Of a DNA stretch of 64,000 nucleotides, positions 26,929-36,027 are shown in pieces. Both the position numbers and the translations under genes were made by a program. The notes below the pieces were generated by a model that searched no databases, was not told the DNA's origin, and was given only the letters and a program-made list of their open reading frames with translations. The DNA lies in contig NZ_RQEP01000019.1 in NCBI RefSeq assembly GCF_004770055.1, forward strand, positions 744,001 through 808,000, read 5' to 3'. This DNA comes from Leptospira semungkisensis. GTDB lineage: Bacteria > Spirochaetota > Leptospiria > Leptospirales > Leptospiraceae. Position 1 is the stretch's first letter. Every line of letters begins with the position of its first letter.

Positions 26929-28050
26929 ATGAACCGACTTAAATCTATTTTATTCTCATTCTTGATCCTTGCAGCTTGGGGATGTAATACGATCATCATC
27001 AAACCCTGGAACGGGCCGCATGCGATCAAATCCAGCGATAAGATCCGCGTCTTTTTAGGAAAAGCTGAGTCGGATCTTATGGTCAAATCAGACGGAGTGA
27101 TCTTCGTCTATGATGTGAACGACCTTCTGATCAAGAGAGCTTACGATCATGTTTCTCTGGACATAAGAAAGCTAAAGGCTCCGATCCGATTCGTCGCTGA
27201 TAATCCAGGCTTAGAATATAAGGGAAGAAAGCTGAGAGGAGAGATCCTTCTGCAACCGGAAAAGAACGGATCTTTTCTCGTGATCAATAGAGTTCCACTC
27301 GAAGAATATTTATACGCAGTAGTTCCTTCTGAAGTCCCGGCTGGCTGGCCCGCAGAAGCATTGAAAGCACAAGCAATCTGTTCTCGTACGTATGCAGTTC
27401 GAGAGATCTTGAACAAGAGAAACGCAGACTATGATGTAGAAGCGACTGTGAATTCTCAAGCGTATGCTGGAATGGATAAGGAAAATCCTAAGACTACGCA
27501 AGCAGTCCGCGATACCGAAGGCGTATTAGCAATTTATGATGAAGATCCGATCCACATGTTCTTTCACTCTAACAGTGGCGGAAAGACAGAGACTCCTGAC
27601 CAAGTCTGGGGAGGCAAACGTTTGCCTTACTTAGAGTCTGTTTCTTCCAAATTCGACGAAGCAGGTGATAATTTTGTTTGGAAAGATATCCTCTCCCAAG
27701 ACCGCATGGATAGCGCACTTTCTTCTTTAGGAGTTGGTTCCGTGCAATCCATACAAGTTCTTTCCAGAACTCCTTCCGGCAGAGTAGATCTGGTGGAAGT
27801 GATCGGAAAACAAAGCACTTCCAAGATCAAAGGCAAGGAATTCAGAAATCTATTGGGAGCTTCCGTTAAATCTTTGCGCTTTGGGATCAAAAGAGACCAT
27901 GAAGGTTTTCTAATAAAGGGAATGGGCTCCGGTCACGGGGTCGGCCTTAGCCAATGGGGAAGTTTCGGAATGGCAAAGCAGAATTATTCTTATGCGGAAA
28001 TCCTTCGTCACTATTATCAGGGAATCGAGTTCGCAAGGATTACGAGATAA
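26929..28050 (+). CDS. SpoIID/LytB-domain lipoprotein
   Basis: 373 residues from the ATG at 26929 with AAGG 6 bases upstream. Lipobox AAWGC (C19). The SpoIID core is clear: [26 protein letters not shown] with the conserved catalytic-type glutamate, AICSRTYA, and later [14 protein letters not shown]. SpoIID proteins cleave denuded glycan strands of peptidoglycan in sporulating bacteria; in spirochaetes the domain presumably remodels cell wall from the periplasm. Stand-alone gene. Its stop coincides with the companion motif of the second repeat copy. Confidence 0.9.
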   Translation: MNRLKSILFSFLILAAWGCNTIIIKPWNGPHAIKSSDKIRVFLGKAESDLMVKSDGVIFVYDVNDLLIKRAYDHVSLDIRKLKAPIRFVADNPGLEYKGRKLRGEILLQPEKNGSFLVINRVPLEEYLYAVVPSEVPAGWPAEALKAQAICSRTYAVREILNKRNADYDVEATVNSQAYAGMDKENPKTTQAVRDTEGVLAIYDEDPIHMFFHSNSGGKTETPDQVWGGKRLPYLESVSSKFDEAGDNFVWKDILSQDRMDSALSSLGVGSVQSIQVLSRTPSGRVDLVEVIGKQSTSKIKGKEFRNLLGASVKSLRFGIKRDHEGFLIKGMGSGHGVGLSQWGSFGMAKQNYSYAEILRHYYQGIEFARITR

Positions 28051-28069
28051 GGCGATAAGGCGCCCAGTT
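28050..28069 (+). repeat. Companion motif of the dispersed repeat, copy 2
   Basis: AGGCGATAAGGCGCCCAGTT, exact match to the reverse complement of 13212-13231. It begins on the last base of the SpoIID stop codon and lies about 36 bp from the GC-rich element at 28106. Confidence 0.8.
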
Positions 28070-28105
28070 GTTTTAGTTTTGTAGTTGTGAGGATGATGGG
28101 TTCGT

Positions 28106-28166
28106 GCTATGGGGTTTCCTTCGCCAGCCCACGAACCGCTCCCCCCACCCTGCCCCGGGCGGGGGC
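28106..28166 (+). repeat. GC-rich dispersed repeat, diverged copy
   Basis: Same layout as the other copies (TATGGGGTTT box, GCCCACG, CTCCCCCC, hairpin tip, GGGCGGGGGC), but the tip and several arms differ in sequence while pairing is retained (CCCTGCCCCGGGCGGGG). This suggests that structure rather than sequence is kept. Confidence 0.65.
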
Positions 28167-28322
28167 GCTTTAAGCCCTACTCCCACACTTTCTTATATTT
28201 AGATTACTTCCTTCTCATTTCGTTCTCCGGTCGTTTGCCCCCAAACAAAACAGACGCCCTTCCTTCTTCCGAGCTTTGACCGAATTCACTTGCCAATCTT
28301 TAGGAAGATTGAAAATAGACAC

Positions 28323-29027
28323 ATGTCGAATCCGACAAAAAGAATTATCATTCGCAATTTGATTAAGTCCTATCGGAGCGGAACTCAGTCCGTTTCCGTT
28401 TTGAAAGGGATCCAATTGGACGTTCCGGATACTTTCCTGACCTTGATGGGTCCTTCCGGCTCCGGCAAGTCCACATTCTTAAATATTCTTTCAGGGATCG
28501 ACAAGGCGGACTCAGGAGAAGTTTGGATCGGCGGCAAGAATCTCGCTACCTTCTCCGAAGAAGAACTCACCAACTACAGGAGAAATGAAACTGGAATCAT
28601 ATTCCAATTCTTTCACTTACTTCCTTATTTGAGCGCGCTTGAGAACGTTGCCCTTCCTCTTTATATTGCAGGGATCGGAAAATCGAAGGCGAGAGAGATT
28701 GCAAAAAACGCATTAGAAAAAGTAGATCTTGCTCATCGATTCGGACACAAGCCAGACGAACTCTCCGGAGGAGAACAGCAAAGGGTCGCGATCGCAAGGG
28801 CATTAGCTAAGAATCCAAGCATCGTTCTTGCTGACGAACCCACTGGTAATTTGGATACATACCACGCTCATAAGATTCTGGAACTTCTCTTGGAGCTTCA
28901 GGAGAAGGAGAAATTCTCTCTCTTTATCGTGACTCATGACAGAGAGATTGGAGAAAAAGGCAAGATCAGATTGAAAATGAAAGATGGTCTGATCCTTCCA
29001 CAAGAAGATCCAGCGCTTAGAGTATGA
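28323..29027 (+). CDS. ABC transporter ATP-binding protein (LolD/MacB class)
   Basis: 234 residues from ATG 28323. Walker [11 protein letters not shown]-loop, signature LSGGEQQ and Walker [13 protein letters not shown] are intact. The sequence type ([23 protein letters not shown]) is that of the LolD/MacB/FtsE group, which power lipoprotein or peptide export without a substrate channel. Its stop overlaps the permease start by 4 bases, giving a two-gene transporter. Confidence 0.93.
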   Translation: MSNPTKRIIIRNLIKSYRSGTQSVSVLKGIQLDVPDTFLTLMGPSGSGKSTFLNILSGIDKADSGEVWIGGKNLATFSEEELTNYRRNETGIIFQFFHLLPYLSALENVALPLYIAGIGKSKAREIAKNALEKVDLAHRFGHKPDELSGGEQQRVAIARALAKNPSIVLADEPTGNLDTYHAHKILELLLELQEKEKFSLFIVTHDREIGEKGKIRLKMKDGLILPQEDPALRV

Positions 29028-31531
29028 CATTATATTTTATCTTTCTCTACGAATACTTTAAGACCTATTTGCCCAGGTTCATCTTTGCCTTGCTCGGGAT
29101 TGCATTGGGTGTGGGCTTGTTTCTATCCACCACAACGAACGCGAATAAGGCAGAAAAGTCCCTCGTGGATTTTTCTATGGGATATCTAAAAGGGGAATTT
29201 AATCTTAAGATCTCAGCGCCTCAGCCTAACCAAAGTTTAGATTGGAAGATCTTAACTCATATTTACGAGAATCCAAAACTTAGATCCATACTGCTTGTCA
29301 GACCTCGTATCCAAAGAGAAGGGATTTCTTCTGATAATACGAGAGTTCTATATTTGGGAATGGACCTCACAAAGGAATATTTGGGCATCCCTCTACCGGA
29401 AGATAAAGGCCAAAACAATTCTGGTCCATTAGAAAAAAGTTATGTTTCTAGATCCTTGGCCGACAGATTTCACGGAGCTCCCTTTACCCTTCTGATCAAC
29501 GGCAAGAATCTGGAGTTTAAGAATTATATTCCAGTGGATATTGAAGGTGGGTTTCTGATCATTGAGGATCTTTCCTATCTACAGACAAAAATGCCCGAAT
29601 TAAAGGGACCGGATTATTTTCTTCTCAAGACCTCAAATCTGGATCTTTCAAAAGCAAAGGAAGAACTCCAAACGATCTTAGGAGCTAATCTAAAGATCGA
29701 AACTGCAGAAGAGATTAAAGAGAGATCCGCGAATGCACTTCGTTCTTTCCAACTCAATCTTCTCATTATCTCTTTCATTTCTCTCCTGATTGCATTCTTC
29801 ATGGTCTCGAATACGATGTCCGGCCTCTTCTTAAGTAGAGAAAAGGAACTCGGCATCTTGAGGACCTTAGGATTGGATGTGAATCGTTCTATTCTGCTCT
29901 TCTTAAGCCAATCCGTTCTTCTTGGAATTTTAGGGACTATACTCGGACTTTTCTTAGGGATCTTCTTTTCCGGTTTGGATTTCTTTCGTCCAGAATCCGG
30001 TCTCGTAGACAAGAATCTATTATCTACTTATAATTCGATTTCATCTTTGGATCTTGGACTTGCGGCCATTCTAGGAATATTAGGCTCCATTATCTCCGCA
30101 CTCTATCCTGCAATTCGAGCCGGTAAAATCCCACCGATTTCTATCCTACGAGATTCTCAAAAAGAGAAGAGAAAGATCTCTAATCCTAAATTGGCATTGT
30201 ACGGACTTGTTCTCTTCTTAATTTCTATCCTAATCTCCAATCTTCCTTCTCCTTGGAAACTGCCTCTGCCAGGTCTTGCCGGTGTGGGAGGAGTTGTAAT
30301 CGGAATCACATTCGCTTTTCCTTATTTACTTTCTCTTTTCAGTCGCATAGTATCAAGCATCTTGGACAGATCGGATAAGGGTTTTCCTTTTTTCAAGATT
30401 GGTTTAGAGGAATTAAAAGAGAATCCAGGAAGAAACACTCTCACTGCAGCAACCGTCATGCTCGCAGTATCTCTCGTTCTGTGTCTCACCATTCTCACAG
30501 ATAGTTATAAGAAGTCTTTAAATGATTGGGTAGATTCGGAATATCCTGCGGATTTTACCATTATCAACGATCGCTTTTTCTATTCTGGAATTCACGGAGG
30601 AGTTCCCAAGGATCTTCCGGAAAAGATACGTAGTTTAGGAATTAGTTCCTATTTGGACGGATTCTTAGTGAATACGAATTTTGAAACGGATCTAGGCGCA
30701 TTTACTCTTCATGCCTATGATTTTTCAGTCTATTCCAACAAACCGGAGAGGATCGAGAATTCGGTGCAAGAAGAAACGGATATTTTAATTTCTTCTAATA
30801 TGGCTTATTTGAAGAAATTGAAAATAGGAGATGTACTGACATCCCGAACTCCTCATGGCAAAAAGACCTTTCGGATCAAAGGGATCAAGGAACATTTTTT
30901 TTCGGAAAGGGGAACCGTCATGATGGACATCCACTCTTACGAAAAGAATTTCGAGTATGATACTCTGAACTCTATCAAACTTTTCTTAAATAAGGAATAT
31001 TCCACTGAGAATGGCCAAGCATTTGCAAAGAAGAAGATCCAAGATCTTTTTAATTCCAATCCGGAATATAAGGATCTGAATCTGCTCGATTCCGCACAGC
31101 TTAGAGAGATCTATCTCTACGAGATCAACAAGGTATTTCAGGTATTGGATTCCCTCAAGGCGACTGCGATCTTTATTTCGATCATTTCTCTATTGTCTTC
31201 TCTGATACATACCTTGTATGATAAGAGAAGGATCCTAGGACTTCTAAAATATCTGGGAGCATCTCCCGAACAATTAGGGACCATACTCAAAACGGAGGCG
31301 ATCTATCTCACAAGCTTCGGTGCAGTCTTTGGAATTCTTTCCTCCCTGGTCATGTCGCCGATCATTTTGTATGTAGTGAATAGAAACGCATTCGGATGGA
31401 CCCTTACCTTCTCTTTCCTGCCCACGATTCCTTGTTTAGTTTTAGTATTCTCCCCTATTCTAGGCTGGCTCTCCTCAATCTATCCTCTCCGGATATTGAG
31501 AAAAATGAGCTTCCAGCTCAGTCCGGAATAA
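29024..31531 (+). CDS. ABC transporter permease, FtsX/MacB family, large form
   Basis: 835 residues, overlapping the ATPase gene by ATGA. Two FtsX-like domains, each with the typical pattern: an N-terminal membrane helix (about 15-35), a large periplasmic domain, then three helices (about 240-370) with [17 protein letters not shown]; a second set follows at about 380-440 and 460-830, ending with [19 protein letters not shown]. The duplicated architecture (about eight to ten helices) matches the YbbP/LolC-like permeases of type VII ABC systems. Substrate unknown; lipoprotein, lipid or protease release from the inner membrane is possible. Confidence 0.9.
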   Translation: MTLYFIFLYEYFKTYLPRFIFALLGIALGVGLFLSTTTNANKAEKSLVDFSMGYLKGEFNLKISAPQPNQSLDWKILTHIYENPKLRSILLVRPRIQREGISSDNTRVLYLGMDLTKEYLGIPLPEDKGQNNSGPLEKSYVSRSLADRFHGAPFTLLINGKNLEFKNYIPVDIEGGFLIIEDLSYLQTKMPELKGPDYFLLKTSNLDLSKAKEELQTILGANLKIETAEEIKERSANALRSFQLNLLIISFISLLIAFFMVSNTMSGLFLSREKELGILRTLGLDVNRSILLFLSQSVLLGILGTILGLFLGIFFSGLDFFRPESGLVDKNLLSTYNSISSLDLGLAAILGILGSIISALYPAIRAGKIPPISILRDSQKEKRKISNPKLALYGLVLFLISILISNLPSPWKLPLPGLAGVGGVVIGITFAFPYLLSLFSRIVSSILDRSDKGFPFFKIGLEELKENPGRNTLTAATVMLAVSLVLCLTILTDSYKKSLNDWVDSEYPADFTIINDRFFYSGIHGGVPKDLPEKIRSLGISSYLDGFLVNTNFETDLGAFTLHAYDFSVYSNKPERIENSVQEETDILISSNMAYLKKLKIGDVLTSRTPHGKKTFRIKGIKEHFFSERGTVMMDIHSYEKNFEYDTLNSIKLFLNKEYSTENGQAFAKKKIQDLFNSNPEYKDLNLLDSAQLREIYLYEINKVFQVLDSLKATAIFISIISLLSSLIHTLYDKRRILGLLKYLGASPEQLGTILKTEAIYLTSFGAVFGILSSLVMSPIILYVVNRNAFGWTLTFSFLPTIPCLVLVFSPILGWLSSIYPLRILRKMSFQLSPE

Positions 31532-31581
31532 GGAAAAACTATCTTGATTCCTGACTAGGCCCGACGTAAGGTATTCCTTCA

Positions 31582-32520
31582 ATGGCTACACCTCTCGAAA
31601 TAGCCCTGGAACTTGCAGAAGAAATTAAGAAAACCAATCTGCAAGAAGACAATAAGATCCCTTCTTCCGATTCTTTTCTGAAAGATATGATGGCGTTTTT
31701 TTCTAGGGAAGCGAATGATATCCGCCACTCCATGGAATTGCTTCGGCAAGCCAGGTATATTTTCGTCATTAAGATCGTTCTTCCGGAGCAATCTAAAAAT
31801 GCAAGGGAGCAGGATCAGGGTGTAGATGCTTATGTTTATGCTGACCTAAAGATCGTAACGGATCTAAAAGCGTATGCGGAGAAGAAGTTAGAGAAAGCGT
31901 ACGAGGCGACTTACTACAAACGCAAATCTCCCTTTCAGATCACTCGAGAACTTTTTCCGAAAATCAAAGAACACAATAATACTCCCCTAGGTAGATTCAT
32001 CAATATAGCGGTAATGCTGGAAGAATACCAAAGGGTTCTGACATCTTCTCCGAATGATTATGATGATAACCGACGCAGAAACCTTCTCTCTGAATTATTG
32101 GAGAAGGCAGGCACTCCGGTAAGCGTAGCGAGAGATATTCCGGATTATGAGATTACTCCCTCCAGCGGGACCCCCGGATTCAAAAGAGCAGCCGATATGG
32201 TTGCCTCGGATGAGGGTTCATTTAATCCGAAAAGCCCATGGTCTAGATTGACCTCTAAGTTTTCCGTCGAATTCCTAATTCGGATCCATCTTAGAAAATA
32301 TGAGTTCGATACTGTGAGAAAACTGATCTTGGGTGGAAAACTTACGAGCTTCGAAGATCTAAAATTCGTACGAGACAGTGTTCAAAAAATGGAAACCCAC
32401 CTGAATCTGGATGCGAGTTTACAATCCTATGCAAGCGATATGACAGAACTCAGAAGGCTTGCTCAAAAGAAAATGAATATACTAAAAGGGATCACCAACT
32501 CCGGCTCCATTACTTCCTGA
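31582..32520 (+). CDS. Conserved hypothetical protein, cytoplasmic
   Basis: 312 residues, no signal or membrane segment. Mainly helical and charged; the middle is Asn/Asp/Arg-rich (SPNDYDDNRRRNLLSELLEK) and there is a low-complexity Gly/Pro/Ser linker near 195-215. The C-terminal half (EFLIRIHLRKYEFDTVRKLILGGKL) looks like a helical bundle. No family recognised. It starts 51 bases after the ABC permease and may be read through from it. Confidence 0.6.
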   Translation: MATPLEIALELAEEIKKTNLQEDNKIPSSDSFLKDMMAFFSREANDIRHSMELLRQARYIFVIKIVLPEQSKNAREQDQGVDAYVYADLKIVTDLKAYAEKKLEKAYEATYYKRKSPFQITRELFPKIKEHNNTPLGRFINIAVMLEEYQRVLTSSPNDYDDNRRRNLLSELLEKAGTPVSVARDIPDYEITPSSGTPGFKRAADMVASDEGSFNPKSPWSRLTSKFSVEFLIRIHLRKYEFDTVRKLILGGKLTSFEDLKFVRDSVQKMETHLNLDASLQSYASDMTELRRLAQKKMNILKGITNSGSITS

Positions 32521-32524
32521 ACGA

Positions 32525-33235
32525 TCAGATCAGATCGAAATATCGAACAATGAACGCTGCGAGAAGGATCAGAAGAATGAAGATATATCTTCTTCTCGCG
32601 GAATAACCTGAGTCCATTCTATCTTTCGGAAAAGCGATTAGAAAGAGAAGAGCATTCACGATGAATACGATAAAGACTCCGTCCTGCTTCACTTTCCAGA
32701 ATCCAGTTCCGTAAGCGATCGCGGCTCCAAAAGAAGGCAAAAAGGAAAGTAAAGTCTTCCAGGTGAGGACTCTTGTATCCCCTTCTATAATCGTTGCCTT
32801 CTTTCCGGATTTGGTTTCTAACTCGTTTAAGAAGGCATCCATATTCTCCAAATTCAAAAGAGGAATATATGTCCCTTGCTTGGTAATGAGTAAAATGCGG
32901 TCGTAGCCTCTATAACTATCTTTCTCTATAGATTCCAACTCGGAGAATTCAAACTCCATGCATTGGCCCTTTGCATTCCATTGCTTCAGAATCGAGCCAT
33001 CAATCTCTACGCTGGCGCCCTGCAATACTTTCAATTGCCTGTTATAGTTCTTTACCAGAAGAAGAAGTAGAACTCCTCCTAAGAATAAGTACGTTGTGAG
33101 AAAGGTCTGCCTCTTCTCTTCCTCTAAATGGATTACGCTTACACCGATAAATATTAGAAAAACGAGAAGTACGAGCCCGGTCCGGATAAGCAGTTTCTTT
33201 TTAAAAATAGGAGAGTCGTATTTGTAAGTGGACAT
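32525..33235 (-). CDS. Predicted inner-membrane protein of unknown function
   Basis: 236 residues. Two hydrophobic helices near the N-terminus (about 16-36 and 45-62) and two or three at the C-terminus (about 170-235) flank a soluble middle domain with beta-strand character (LKQWNAKGQCMEFEFSELES). The layout is like PH-domain membrane proteins (bPH/DUF304 type), but no defining motif was found. It begins 3 bases after the pyrE stop, so it is co-transcribed with pyrE. Confidence 0.55.
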   Translation of the reverse strand: MSTYKYDSPIFKKKLLIRTGLVLLVFLIFIGVSVIHLEEEKRQTFLTTYLFLGGVLLLLLVKNYNRQLKVLQGASVEIDGSILKQWNAKGQCMEFEFSELESIEKDSYRGYDRILLITKQGTYIPLLNLENMDAFLNELETKSGKKATIIEGDTRVLTWKTLLSFLPSFGAAIAYGTGFWKVKQDGVFIVFIVNALLFLIAFPKDRMDSGYSARRRYIFILLILLAAFIVRYFDLI

Positions 33236-33238
33236 ATT

Positions 33239-33796
33239 CTATTCCAGACTTCCGAATTCCGACTTCTTAAAGAGCGGGAATACTTGTATTCCTTCCGCTT
33301 CTATAGCTGCTTTTCCGCCTTCTTCCCTATCCAAGATGCAGACGCAGGCCTTGACTTCTAGTCCGGCATCTCTCAGACTTTTGATCGCCTGAAGAGTGGA
33401 ACCTCCAGTGGTGATCACATCGTCCACTACCACGCAGGATTTGACTGCGTTCACTCCGCCTTCTACCAGATTCTTGGTGCCGTGATCCTTGGCCTGCTTT
33501 CTTACGATCAAAGGGTACACATTCTTAGATTGCTTTCGAAATTCTAGAGAGATCCCGAAGCAGATCGGATCGGCGCCCATGGTCAAACCGCCAAACGCCT
33601 CAGAATTGCTTAATCCGGATTCGGGAAGATGCTGCCCAACTATGTATTTGCATAAAAGCTCCAATCTTTCCGGATGCAATGTGATCTCTTTACAATTGAA
33701 ATAATGCCTGGATTTCCTTCCGCTCGCTAAGGTAAAAGGCTCTTCTCGAAACCTGTACGCGTGATCTTTAATGAGTCGAAATAATTCTTCCCTCAC
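33239..33796 (-). CDS. pyrE: Orotate phosphoribosyltransferase PyrE
   Basis: 185 residues from GTG 33796, chosen because AAGGGAG lies 7 bases upstream and the conserved OPRT start (RLIKDHAYRF) follows. A frame opening at TTG 33922 would add 42 unlike residues. The PRPP-binding motif CVVVDDVITTGGST is intact and the catalytic loop lysines lie in RKQAKDHGTKN. The enzyme makes orotidine 5'-phosphate in pyrimidine synthesis. It is divergent from the desaturase gene and followed closely by a membrane protein gene. Confidence 0.93.
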   Translation of the reverse strand: MREELFRLIKDHAYRFREEPFTLASGRKSRHYFNCKEITLHPERLELLCKYIVGQHLPESGLSNSEAFGGLTMGADPICFGISLEFRKQSKNVYPLIVRKQAKDHGTKNLVEGGVNAVKSCVVVDDVITTGGSTLQAIKSLRDAGLEVKACVCILDREEGGKAAIEAEGIQVFPLFKKSEFGSLE

Positions 33797-33974
33797 TGGA
33801 TTCTCCCTTCGAGCTTCGAGCCCGGAATTCCATCTTAGTAGGAACTCCTCAGGAAAAAACAGATTTTTGAGGTGGGAGATCGGTCGGTCAGAAAAATTCC
33901 AGGACCCGGATTTTTTTTGCAACCAATCGGACCGTTTTGGCTCGTATCAGGAAAACCAAGACCGGAAAACCGAT

Positions 33975-35063
33975 ATGGAACAAACGAAAAAGAAACTAGC
34001 ACTGAAGACTACCATCTTCTTGATTGCGACTCCAATCATTGGAGTCATTGGTACGGGAGCATTGCTTCTTACCCGGGGAATCCCTTTAAACACATGGTTG
34101 GTCTACTTATTCATGACCGCAGCCACTGGACTCGCGATCACAGGAGGATACCATCGTCTATTCTCTCATCGCGCTTATAAGGCATCCCTGCCGGTCAGAT
34201 TATTCTATATTCTCTTTGGAGCAGCTGCATTCCAACAATCCGTAGTCGAATGGAGTTCCGATCACAGGATCCATCACCGATTCGTGGATAAAGAAGAAGA
34301 TCCGTATGCGATCACAAAAGGATTCTGGTACGCACATATTCTTTGGTTATTCGAGAATAGAGATCACAGAACACCTGTGAACGTGAATGATCTATACGAA
34401 GATAAATTAGTCAAATTCCAAGACGATTATTATTATGCGATTGCGATCTTCATGGGATTCATCTTCCCTACTCTTCTATGCTCTCTTTGGGGAGATGCGT
34501 TGGGTGGATTATTGCTGGCAGGATCTCTTAGAGTTGCGGTCAACCATCACATGACCTTCTTTATCAACTCTCTTGCTCATTATAAAGGCGACCAACCTTT
34601 CTCGGACAAACATACCGCGAAAGACAACTGGCTAATCGCTCTCTTCACTTTCGGAGAAGGATATCATAACTTCCACCACGAGTTCCAAGCAGATTACAGA
34701 AACGGAATCCGTTGGTTTGATTACGATCCAACCAAATGGCTCATCAATACGTTTGCATTCTTTGGATTAGCTTCCGACAGAAAGACTATCTCAGAAGAAC
34801 AGATCCTTCGCAAGAAAATGATCATGGATGAGAAGCAGCTTCGTGGCAAATTGGAATCCAAGTCCCAATCCTTAAGCCAAGGCTTTGAAGAAAGACTGGA
34901 AGCTTTGAGAAATTCAGTGCAGGAATCCCAGCAAAGACTGATCACTCTGAAAGCTGCCGAGGCAGATGCAGGAAAGAAGGCGATCAAGGATGCAGAGTCC
35001 GATTTCAAAGTCGCTCTGAATACTTGGAAGAGATTCGTCTCTGGAGACCTGGCACCAGCTTAA
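33975..35063 (+). CDS. Acyl-CoA/acyl-lipid desaturase (delta-9 type) with C-terminal coiled coil
   Basis: 362 residues from ATG 33975; the open frame upstream is just the promoter region of pyrE. Three histidine boxes, HRLFSH (60-65), HRIHHRF (97-103) and HNFHHEF (231-237), match membrane fatty-acyl desaturases that bind two irons and introduce a cis double bond at the inner membrane. Four membrane helices lie before 200. Unusually, residues about 272-350 form a long Glu/Lys/Gln-rich helix predicted to be a coiled coil, absent from most homologues. A strong terminator follows. Confidence 0.9.
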   Translation: MEQTKKKLALKTTIFLIATPIIGVIGTGALLLTRGIPLNTWLVYLFMTAATGLAITGGYHRLFSHRAYKASLPVRLFYILFGAAAFQQSVVEWSSDHRIHHRFVDKEEDPYAITKGFWYAHILWLFENRDHRTPVNVNDLYEDKLVKFQDDYYYAIAIFMGFIFPTLLCSLWGDALGGLLLAGSLRVAVNHHMTFFINSLAHYKGDQPFSDKHTAKDNWLIALFTFGEGYHNFHHEFQADYRNGIRWFDYDPTKWLINTFAFFGLASDRKTISEEQILRKKMIMDEKQLRGKLESKSQSLSQGFEERLEALRNSVQESQQRLITLKAAEADAGKKAIKDAESDFKVALNTWKRFVSGDLAPA

Positions 35064-35094
35064 AATAATTATAATATACCTGAACCCATTACTG

Positions 35095-35121
35095 GCCCTC
35101 CCCATAAAGGAGGGCTTTTTT
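35095..35121 (+). terminator. Rho-independent terminator of the desaturase gene
   Basis: Stem GCCCTCC / GGAGGGC with a 7-base loop and a run of six T. Confidence 0.9.
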
Positions 35122-35124
35122 GTA

Positions 35125-36027
35125 TCAGATATGATTTCCGATCGCGTCCGGATCTCCCATCGGAGAAACGTCCACTTCTACCTTAAGCTTATGCTTTCCT
35201 CCTCCGAATAGGATCCCTTTCAATGGGGAGACATCGGAGAAGTCACGACCTACTGAAGTATGAATATACTCCTCGGTGATTGCTTTTCCATTCGTAGGAT
35301 CGAAATCGAACCATCCCGCTCCAGGAGAATAAACTGAGATCCAAGCATGGGTTGCATCACTTCCTCTCAACTTAGGTTTTCCTGGAGGAGGATAGGTTTC
35401 TATATAGCCTGAAACGTATTTGCAGGGAAAACCCAATGAACGAAATGCAGCTACCGAAAGATGGGTAAAGTCCTGACAGACTCCTTCCTTCTTATCCAAC
35501 ACTTCTTCCAGAGGAGTATAGATATTCGTACTTCCGGCCTTGAACTTAAAGTCTTCTCTGAATTTCTTCACATAATCCAAGACTGCATCCAAGTATGGGC
35601 GATCGGAAGGAAGATACTTTTCTAGAAAATTCTTATATAGATTAGAACGATTGATAAAGGGAGAATCTCCCACAAACTCCAGCGCTTCCAGGGTATCCTT
35701 GTCCGTAGAAAACTTTAACTTCTCCAAAACTTCCCTGAAAGTAAGAGAAGTAGTCGCTTTCTTTACTGGATCGGAAGTGGATACTTTTGCTTCTGCAGTA
35801 ACGGAGAGTACCTTATGAGGAGATTCAACAGCGAAGGAATAAACAGTGTTTCCGAAATAGTCCGTTCTGAATTCGGTAACGGTAGGTTTTGGAAGAATTA
35901 CGATCCTAAGTTCACGACAGATCTGTCTATCATTGGAAGTAGGACAAAGGTGAGCCAGATTTAGGCAGTGAGAGACTTCCTTCTCATACGTATAATGCGT
36001 GAGATGTCGAATGGAATACTCAGCCAT
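35125..36027 (-). CDS. Transglutaminase-like protease, module A
   Basis: 300 residues. N-terminal domain of the bacterial transglutaminase-like group (YSIRHLTHYTYEKEVSHCLN), then the papain-fold core with catalytic Cys in GVCQDFTHL (near 179), His in THAWISVYSPG and Asp in FDFDPTNG. The triad is complete, so activity as a peptidase or amide-forming enzyme is likely. It overlaps the ATP-grasp/alpha-E gene upstream by 8 bases, showing tight coupling. Cytoplasmic, no signal. In known families this gene type always travels with the ATP-grasp/alpha-E partner. Confidence 0.88.
   Translation of the reverse strand: MAEYSIRHLTHYTYEKEVSHCLNLAHLCPTSNDRQICRELRIVILPKPTVTEFRTDYFGNTVYSFAVESPHKVLSVTAEAKVSTSDPVKKATTSLTFREVLEKLKFSTDKDTLEALEFVGDSPFINRSNLYKNFLEKYLPSDRPYLDAVLDYVKKFREDFKFKAGSTNIYTPLEEVLDKKEGVCQDFTHLSVAAFRSLGFPCKYVSGYIETYPPPGKPKLRGSDATHAWISVYSPGAGWFDFDPTNGKAITEEYIHTSVGRDFSDVSPLKGILFGGGKHKLKVEVDVSPMGDPDAIGNHI

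Noticed and set aside
33771..33974. N-terminal extension of the desaturase frame
   Set aside because: It overlaps pyrE's start region, is unlike desaturase N-termini, and the ATG at 33975 begins the conserved part.
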